Positions 23,901-64,000 of a stretch of DNA of 64,000 bases are shown here, in pieces. The stretch's first letter is position 1. Every line of letters starts with the position of its first letter. Made by a program: the position numbers and the translations under genes. Under the pieces are notes generated by a model. It was not told the DNA's origin and made no database searches. It saw nothing but the letters and a program-made list of their open reading frames with translations. Origin of the DNA: Chrysaora quinquecirrha (lineage: Eukaryota > Cnidaria > Scyphozoa > Semaeostomeae > Pelagiidae); NCBI GenBank assembly GCA_014526335.1, contig JACTAT010000013.1, forward strand, positions 3,631,987 through 3,695,986, written 5' to 3'.

Positions 23901-26449
23901 CAATTAGGCAATTGAGCAACTTAGCCACTTGGGAAACCAAGCAACAGGCCAAGCGAGAAATGGGTAAGTGAGCAACTGGGCAACTTGGCAACTTCGAACC
24001 AAGCAACCAAGCAACTAAGCAAATGAAACCCTTAGCAACGATGTTTGCATAGTCAATTATGTTTGCGATATTCATTTGCCCATATTCCATTCCCATGTCA
24101 TCCACATTTCACCTGATCCTGTTTACTCCCAGGAAAAAGGTCACCATTTCAAATCCCCCTGGTGCATAACGCCAGTCTTATTTCATCCTTATCAGATTCC
24201 CACTCAAGTGCAATGGTCGCATAATCCTTTTCACCCTCAACAAAAACATTTCAAACGAAAATCCCTCTCGTATATGACGTCACTCTAAATTCCTATTCCG
24301 TCCGTACGAAATGCCCATTCAGGTCGGATGTTCACGTGATGCTCTTTATTGTTACCGACGATCATCGCAACTAAAATCCCGCGCAAGTATGACGTCAGTC
24401 ACCTTATTTCTTCCATAGCCCACCACTTTGTGCATAGATCAGCCTCCCAACGGGTTTGCAATTAGCGAGACTACGTGCGGAGCACGTGCCACCGAGAGGT
24501 TGCCGCGAGCGGAGCGAGCGGCAGCCGAGCAGAGCGACGCGAGGCGTCGCCCGCGAGCCGCGAAGCGGCGAGAAGCCCTCCGCAGGAGCTAGCGATGGCC
24601 GCCTCGCGCGTAGCGCGAGCGGCCGAGCTAGTTTTATTCTTCTAATGTACTCTATGTGTCAGCTGCTAGATGCATACTTACTACAGAATCTAGGTATAAT
24701 GTTACTTGTCCAGGTCTCAGGAACAAATTCTAGCAAATTTCTATTAGAAATCTTACAGTTCATTTATTCTGTCAGGTGCTTTTAACTGGCAGCTGTCAAA
24801 GATTACATCTAGTTGTCTTAAATTTGCAAAATATGCAGAGGCAGGAAGTATTAGATGCCACAAGAAAAACCAGTTGTTAAAGTTCTTGTATCGAGATGTT
24901 TTGATGCAGAAGATGGAGTTTTCAGATGAAGTCTTAATGGCATATGCATAACAATAATGGTACTATAGGCAGTACAAACCTTATTAGAGATTCCAAGGTG
25001 TTTATAAATGACTTCTCCACCATAAAGAAATGTATCACCATCCTCTGTTATGCAACCATCTGCAACCTATAATATGACAAAGATACTTGTTGGATACCAA
25101 TGTCATGAATGATTGCATTGTCATTTCTGCTCTCAGCTCTCTGCTTTCAGGCATCTCTTAATTGCGTTATATACAGAGGGGCTGGAATAAGTCGGAGGGT
25201 CAGAACTTTTGGCCAGAATGTCTAAAGTACCTTTTAGAACTTGAATTCTAGAAAAGCAAAGGGTCTCTCAGGAGAAACATAAACACATTTAAAAAAAATG
25301 TGTCAATTCTTGCTTGAAATTTTATAATCAAGGGGTCCTGATAAGAGCCGTGGGTTGGAATGCTTCTAAAAATGTATATTTGGGGGGCTTTGATTTGTTG
25401 AAAAATTCCATACTTTTCTCATTGACCCTTTTCTGTCATGGATATACAGTGAAGAGGGTAATCCACCAAAAGGCATTTAGTGACCAACCTTTTTTCGATT
25501 CAGTAAAGCACAACAAGCCTCTGCTTCCCCTTCACTTTTCACAACTGGAATTCCAAGGAGTCTTAAAAGCTGGGCACACTGTTTCAATAAAAAAAACAAT
25601 TCAATGAAATGAAAAATCAACAATAATATTGTGTTTGCAGTTCTTGCAATTAGAATACCTCCTTGATTAGAGGGATGATAATTGCAAGTAGCAAGTCAAT
25701 ACAATATTTGGGGGTTGGGGTCCTTTTTTGAACAGGGGGCGCTCCAATTAGCATGCATGACTGAAAACTTCATGACAACAGAAATAAAACCGAGGGGCGA
25801 TTCACTCCTTGAAATCTCGTACACCCTTGTTAGGAAACCTATTGTTTTCACATAAATCCCTTGGAAATTCTTTTGTTTTCATAAAAATCTCGTTCACCTT
25901 TTTGAGGAGTGAATAAAACCAAAAAAACCAAAAGCACACAAACAGTAAATAAAACCAATAAAACCAAAAGCACACAAACAGTAAGACCTCGTTAATTTTC
26001 CTTTGAAATGTTGATCTTCCAACTTTCTTTGGCTGGCAGTTAGCTGAAGCGTCATTGCAGTTATCTTTGCCAATTTTACTTCCAACACCCTGCCCTTGTC
26101 TTTCATTTCCCGGTCTCTTCTTTTTTGATGAATATTTACCAAATGTCTTCCCTTCTTTCTCTGCTTCTTCTCGTGCTTTAGCCCTTGCTACAATCACATC
26201 CCACTTCAACTGTGGCGGTGTTCCCTCAGTTACAAAGATAAGTTGAGTTCCAAGTCTTTTCAAGCAAAGTACTCGAAATATTGTATTTCTTAAATATGGT
26301 TTGGCGACGGCACTTTTCAGAGGCACGATCTCTTCAGCTTGGCAAATCCATGTGCTAAGATCAACGCACAGTGTTTTTCCTCTCATGTTTTCAAGGGGCT
26401 CTTTCTTGCAGACAGGCTGCAAAATGCTCCATAAATGCTTCACACCCAT
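13196..26449 (-). CDS. GEN1: GEN1 flap endonuclease / Holliday-junction resolvase
   Basis: XPG-family nuclease that cuts four-way DNA junctions symmetrically during homologous recombination. Visible exons, 5' to 3': 25988-26449, 25489-25578, 24980-25066, [gap], 19465-19533, 19002-19038, 18353-18442, 18112-18162, 17393-17472, 17051-17181, 15591-15663, 13196-14961. Domains: XPG-N (MGVKHLWSILQPV), XPG-I (EGEAEA, TEDGDTFLYG), chromodomain-like strand region (LVKTRIQHGVPLCEVEWK), long disordered tail ending in ERIKLRSKRL, like the human RQRLKLRFQST end. Acidic residues D30, E75, E172, E174, D193 and D195 match the human metal-binding set, with a constant +38 shift after residue 82 from an insertion. 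The helix-two-turn-helix exon(s) are not visible in the 5.4-kb repeat-filled intron. The last exon carries two indels. Confidence 0.93.
13895..14340 (-). repeat. Coding 36-bp minisatellite in GEN1 tail (12-residue repeat)
   Basis: About twelve consecutive units of the pattern SHSHSKLTRIED, with variants such as SHLHSMLDDVQD, SHSHPKLIHVQD, SHLHSKQNNIQD, SHLQSKLMQAQD and FDSDSELPRIQD. Conserved positions are the Ser/His alternation, a Lys or Leu at 6-7, Ile/Val at 10 and the final Asp. The unit is a multiple of three, so length changes by whole units keep the frame. It lies in the intrinsically disordered GEN1 tail and has no counterpart in human GEN1. Function unknown. Confidence 0.85.
15010..15166 (-). 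mobile_element. tRNA-derived SINE, copy 2
   Basis: On minus: GTCGTGGTATAATCTAGCTG, GTCGGGTTCGAGCTC (B box), AGCGTCACAGCCAGGGTTGA, ATCCTAGAGGTTGGCG. Same family as 6880-7043. In a GEN1 intron. Confidence 0.78.
15591..19533 (-). CDS. GEN1: GEN1 middle exons: post-nuclease and chromodomain-like region
   Basis: Exons: 19465-19533 (KLWATEKKCPDTASTIEKQV), 19002-19038 (KIMKVEGFPNEE), 18353-18442 (VIREFLVPRDDIDQILPQIR then WGYPDIVNLQ), 18112-18162 (RFCFKHMDWPEEYTLSK), 17393-17472 (VLGVATNEYLHRIPRGIP), 17051-17181 (LVKTRIQHGVPLCEVEWK), 15591-15663 (SLPSLVEEFEKFKVQRKD). These align in order with human EGFPFHEVIQEFL, RYQRPDLLLFQRF, EKMEWPNHYACEKL and RIVKTRIRNGVHCFEIEW. The last donor has two GT choices four bases apart (GTATGT, GTAAAC); only the second keeps the frame into the last exon, so I ended the exon at 15591. 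Confidence 0.88.
15885..16015 (-). mobile_element. Second SINE type with a tRNA-Leu/Ser-like head
   Basis: On minus: GGTGTGTCCGAGTGGTCAAG (class II tRNA-like A box), then GTAGGCTCGAATCTCAGC (B box). The body does not fold as a tRNA. In a GEN1 intron. Confidence 0.65.
16605..16969. mobile_element. TA-flanked MITE (mariner-like), GEN1 intron
   Basis: Ends CACGTTTTTTTTTATAAGGA and its complement (TTATAAAAAAACGTG), flanked by TA on both sides (16603-16604, 16970-16971). The inside has AGGCTGAAAGTTCCTTATAC and a mirrored GGGAATTTTCAGCCTCGAG. 365 bp. The long minus-strand open frame here runs through this element and a true GEN1 exon, so its element part should not be called coding. Confidence 0.78.
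18800..18950 (+). mobile_element. tRNA-derived SINE, copy 3 (opposite strand, decayed B box)
   Basis: On plus: GTATGGTCTAATCCAGCTGA, GCGTCACAGCCAGGGTCGAG, CGATCCTAGCGAGTAGCG, ending near ACACCATTTCACCTTCA. The B box has lost its consensus. In a GEN1 intron. Confidence 0.75.
19655..20060. promoter_or_regulatory. CpG-rich block inside the GEN1 intron, possible internal promoter
   Basis: About 400 bp with many CpG (GTCGTTGGCCGGCCGAAG, CACGTCCGGTCACGGGG, TCGTTCGCGCAACC) in a CpG-poor window. Short open frames on both strands have no recognised similarity. It could be an intronic promoter or a transposon remnant; sequence alone does not decide. Confidence 0.35.
20590..21000. repeat. Degenerate AATGGTATTAAGG-type repeats
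   Basis: Words such as GGTATTAAGG, GGGGTTCAATGG and TTAGGGAACCTGG recur loosely up to the start of the octamer satellite. Low information; nothing coding seen. Confidence 0.5.
21062..24027. repeat. 3-kb octamer satellite (GCAACTGG family) in a GEN1 intron
   Basis: Almost uninterrupted runs of 8-bp units of the form GCAACTGG, GCAACCGA, GCAACTGA and GCAGCTGG. Because 8 is not a multiple of 3, all three frames of each strand give the same periodic peptides (for example QLGNWATEQ on plus and SCPVAQLPSC on minus), which explains the many overlapping open frames; none is a gene. A higher-order block of nine 39-bp copies lies at 21483-21833, each containing AACTAGGAAACCATG. The octamer contains CAACTG, which matches both a Myb core (YAACTG) and a generic E-box (CANNTG). 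Confidence 0.95.
21483..21833. repeat. 39-bp higher-order repeat inside the octamer satellite
   Basis: The string AGGAAACC recurs at 21483, 21522, 21561, 21600, 21639, 21678, 21717, 21756 and 21795, exactly 39 bp apart. Each unit is about five octamers with one base lost. Copies differ by only one or two bases, so this block is younger than the diverged flanking octamers. Confidence 0.93.
24456..24635. repeat. GC-rich block of nested short palindromes
   Basis: About 180 bp near 70 percent GC in AT-rich surroundings. Contains GCGACGCGAGGCGTCGC, CGCGAGCCGCGAAGCGGCG and CCTCGCGCGTAGCGCGAG, each able to form a hairpin. The composition is unlike the rest of the window. The open frame across it is Arg/Ala/Ser-rich and not recognisable. 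Lies just upstream of GEN1 exon 3. Confidence 0.7.
24980..25578 (-). CDS. GEN1: GEN1 exons 2-3: XPG-I domain, catalytic ExE and DxD
   Basis: Exon 2, 25489-25578, 30 codons: CAQLLRLLGIPVVKSEGEAE then ACCALLNRKK. Exon 3, 24980-25066, 29 codons: VADGCITEDGDTFLYGGEVI then YKHLGISNK. The pairs E172/E174 and D193/D195 correspond to human E134/E136 and D155/D157. Both exons are phase 0 at both ends. The Met of the usual EAMC motif is replaced by Cys (EACC), a mild change next to the active site. Confidence 0.95.
25797..25870 (+). repeat. Dispersed repeat, second copy
   Basis: Counterpart of the repeat at 11026-11095, lying in GEN1 intron 1 about 120 bp from the exon 1 donor. It also partly repeats itself (ATCTCGTACACCC and ATCTCGTTCACC). 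Confidence 0.55.
25988..26449 (-). CDS. GEN1: GEN1 exon 1: XPG-N domain with a 38-residue basic insertion
   Basis: 154 codons from the ATG at 26449. Begins MGVKHLWSILQPVCKKEPL as all GEN1 proteins do: the second residue must become the free N-terminus that enters the active site once Met is removed. D30 sits in CVDLSTWIC and E75 in FVTEGTPPQLK. After LKWDVIVARAKA there is a Lys/Gly-rich stretch (roughly residues 85-140) about 38 residues longer than in human GEN1, then GRSTFQRKINE at the splice donor (GTCTTA, a weak site). A 36-bp tandem duplication of A/C-rich sequence (25928-25984) lies immediately inside the intron. Confidence 0.95.
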
Positions 26450-26925
26450 TTTAGGAATCCTTATTTGAAGTTAGAAGTAAAAGAGCGTTGCCACACACAA
26501 CACATCAACATCACAAGACAGCAAGAACGAGCAGACGTAAATAGACTTTGTGAATTGGCTTTGTGAATTTAGGCCGGCCTCGTGAATTTAGGCCTCCAAT
26601 AAAAATAGACTTCGAAATATGGCGCCTGTGCTCACCCATCGAAGTCCCGGATAAGGAAGTGCTGAGCGCTCCAATCAATGAGCTCAGAATCTCGACTCAA
26701 ATTTTGGACGATAAAAATTCTAGGAACACAGGAACACAGCTCTAGGAAAATGCGGTTTCGGTTAGGCTTGAAAAATTCTGGACGCCACAATAATAATAAC
26801 AAAAAAACAATCATAGATATTATAATTATTAACATAATAATTATATCAAAACAAAAGCATTTTAGTCTAACAACAATTTCGAAGTTAAATTAAAGATATT
26901 CTCGAAAGTTTCTGTTCTCAAATGT
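26450..26925. other. Intergenic: GEN1 upstream region and 3' flank of the LRAT-like gene
   Basis: Only 476 bp separate the stop codon of the upstream gene from the GEN1 start codon, so the GEN1 promoter and the neighbour's 3' end share this space. AT-rich around 26800-26900. No open frame of note. Whether the two genes share a transcript cannot be told from sequence. Confidence 0.5.
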
Positions 26926-27492
26926 TTATTTTCTCCCAAAAATTATTGCCCCAAGGGCCACCGCACCAGCCACAACACCACCAGCGATTTCAAGCAATGT
27001 TCGTCTATCTGTTTTTATCGGGTTGTCTATCCCAAGACTCTTCAAGAACTTGTTAGCAAAATCCTGGCAATTGTTTGAAGTTTTTTTATAATCCCCAAAG
27101 CTTGAAATAACATTCAGTGCTTGAGAAAGTATCCAGTTGCCACTGATAGTGATTTCACCACGAAATCTGAGTTTTGTTCTCAGATCATCTTTCAAGGTTC
27201 CTGAAGCAGCGAAACATTTTGCTGGCCCGTCCATGTTCGGCTGAATTAGAAGGCCAATGTGAATGAAATTTCTTTCATCTTGAGAAAAGACAAGTGTAAT
27301 CGGACGACCAAGCTTGTCTGAGCTGCAAGAGTAAACTTTGTATCTAGTCATCTGATCAGTCGGTGGCAATTTGCCTTCCCTTGCCATCCTCAGCCATGGA
27401 TTCTGCAGTTTTCCCACTGCTTCATTTGTTCCAAAAACACATTCAGCTGATTCTATGTTATACGGATTACATAAATCAAAATTGGAGCACAT
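26926..27492 (-). CDS. LRAT/HRASLS-like (NlpC/P60-type) 188-residue protein with C-terminal membrane anchor
   Basis: Intronless frame of 188 codons. I do not recognise a named orthologue. Seen: FIHIGLLIQP with His78 on a predicted strand, then SNNCQDFANKFLKSLG with Cys142 just before a helix, and a hydrophobic Gly/Ala-rich segment at residues 167-185 ending GAIIFGRK. Known: LRAT and HRASLS proteins pair an HWxxY-type His box with an NCEHF Cys box and end in a transmembrane helix; PPPDE peptidases share the same circularly permuted papain-like fold. Inference: a membrane-tethered thiol acyltransferase, phospholipase or peptidase-like protein. Against it: spacing is short and the His box lacks the usual Trp. 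The frame is open for 15 codons 5' of the ATG with a possible acceptor (GCCTTCAG), so an upstream exon may exist. The stop codon overlaps an AATAAA signal. Confidence 0.5.
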   Translation of the reverse strand: MCSNFDLCNPYNIESAECVFGTNEAVGKLQNPWLRMAREGKLPPTDQMTRYKVYSCSSDKLGRPITLVFSQDERNFIHIGLLIQPNMDGPAKCFAASGTLKDDLRTKLRFRGEITISGNWILSQALNVISSFGDYKKTSNNCQDFANKFLKSLGIDNPIKTDRRTLLEIAGGVVAGAVALGAIIFGRK

Positions 27493-28362
27493 TTTGCCAG
27501 TTTTGAAGTCTGAAGTTCCTATCCTGACTGAAGGCAGAAGCTATTTTCACTTTCTACGGAGTCAAATTTGATTTAAATGGGGAGTAACCTGCTATTATGT
27601 TGTTAAGTGGGGAATAACCTTCTGGCCAATCAAATGTATTGATCTTGCCATACGGGACTTCTAAGATGGCCATATTTGGTGAATTAGAATATCGCTTTCG
27701 CAATATTGTTGGGGAAAAACTCTTTCTGTTCAAATTGAATAGGGAAAAACCTTCTACGATTGTTAATAACTGTTTCCAAGAAATCGAAGGCATATCGGAA
27801 TTCGACGACCCAGGGAACAGGGTTGACCTAGGACCCTGGGACTGGAGTGGGACGTGATTTGCAACTGGGACGCGGGCCTCAAATGGAAGTGGTATAAGGG
27901 AAGGAGGTTGGACCTTTGTGTTGGTACTTAGATTGGACCTTGAACATGGGACCCAGATGGGACCTGGGACAAGGGTGGTACATGGGACTCAAGATAAAGT
28001 TCTGGAAAGTGGTGACTACCTGGAACGCAAGTAGGATGTTGGATGCCAGACTCTGAAACTTTTTCGCACTACTAAAGTCAGGCAATTGTCGCTTAATAAT
28101 AACCATCACATCTAGGTCTGTTAAAGTCCATGTTCAGAGGTTAAAAAATATATAAACCAAAAATATTCCTTTTCCAAATCGCTTCATTATTTTTACAGTA
28201 AATGTGCAAATGTTAGTGTTACAAACTTGAATTATGTACAGCTAAGAACCATGGATCGTCAAAACCCTTGATAAGTTAACAAATATACAAACCAATAATA
28301 CAGCCTCAACTATTGCAATATACACTGCTTAAAACGTAGATTAAGTTATAATGAAACTAGTC
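27493..28362. other. Intergenic: DNAH12 3' flank and upstream region of the LRAT-like gene
   Basis: 870 bp. The part at 27790-27985 is a degenerate GGGAC/TGGGACC-rich tract. The part at 28100-28360 is AT-rich and should include the dynein 3' untranslated region; I did not find a clean AATAAA on the minus strand. No supported gene. Confidence 0.5.

Positions 28363-64000
<35,638 letters not shown>

Larger units (their letters stand above)
19534..24979 (-). other. GEN1 intron(s) where the H2TH exon(s) should be; none found
   Basis: The human protein has about 130 residues between the DxD segment and the segment matched by the next visible exon, including the LGCDY...GVPGVG helix-two-turn-helix. 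Exon 3 ends in phase 0, and the exon at 19465-19533 needs two bases from an upstream exon, so at least one exon with length 2 modulo 3 must exist. I searched the minus strand of this interval for LGCDY and GVPGVG equivalents and saw none. The interval holds a CpG-rich block (19655-20060), AT-rich DNA, the octamer satellite (21062-24027), a GC-rich hairpin block (24456-24635) and unexplained DNA to 24979. Confidence 0.7.

Noticed and set aside
20996..24105. Many overlapping open frames rich in QLGNWAT or LPSCPVAQL on both strands
   Set aside because: An 8-bp tandem repeat gives the same periodic peptides in every frame; no start context, splice sites or homology support a gene.
24456..24785. 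A 109-codon Arg/Ala-rich plus-strand protein
   Set aside because: The first half is the GC-rich palindrome block and the second half has no similarity; no supporting splice or start context.

Overview
This window is animal nuclear DNA: AT-rich, intron-rich and full of dispersed repeats. It holds four protein genes, all on the minus strand and arranged head to tail. Splice sites follow GT-AG with one GC-AG exception, and reading phase is kept across almost every junction, so the exon models can be checked by arithmetic. The proteins are close to vertebrate orthologues and one is an axonemal dynein, which points to a slowly evolving invertebrate with motile cilia. My guess is a cnidarian, at low confidence.

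Right to left, in the direction of transcription: (1) >64000 to 28363 is the C-terminal 2,300 residues of an inner-arm axonemal dynein heavy chain, best matched to DNAH12, in 51 visible exons from AAA2 to the natural stop. (2) 27492-26926 is an uninterrupted reading frame for a 188-residue protein with an LRAT/HRASLS-like His ... Asn-Cys pair and a C-terminal membrane segment. (3) 26449-13196 is the Holliday-junction resolvase GEN1, with all visible active-site acidic residues and a 12-residue repeat array in its tail. (4) 11990 to <1 is the N-terminal 900 residues of the kinase mTOR (HEAT-repeat region) in 22 exons; the FAT, FRB and kinase parts lie beyond the left edge. The four genes share no pathway (growth control, recombination, an unknown lipid- or peptide-modifying protein, ciliary motility).

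The non-coding DNA is dominated by repeats: at least two large intronic tandem arrays (a 3-kb octamer satellite in GEN1 and a 1.6-kb array with 164-bp higher-order units in DNAH12), two (ATC)n tracts, several families of short inverted-repeat elements (MITEs), tRNA-derived SINEs and LINE-like tails.

The most checkable anomalies are one-base deficits at homopolymers in two DNAH12 exons and one in GEN1, a compensating two-base loss in GEN1, and two places where phase arithmetic proves that a conserved exon is missing from the sequence (GEN1 19534-24979 and DNAH12 28554-29986). I found no bacterial-type operon, CRISPR array or clear new defence-like system. The best candidates for undescribed biology are the LRAT-like small protein, the octamer satellite and the palindrome-ended MITE family.
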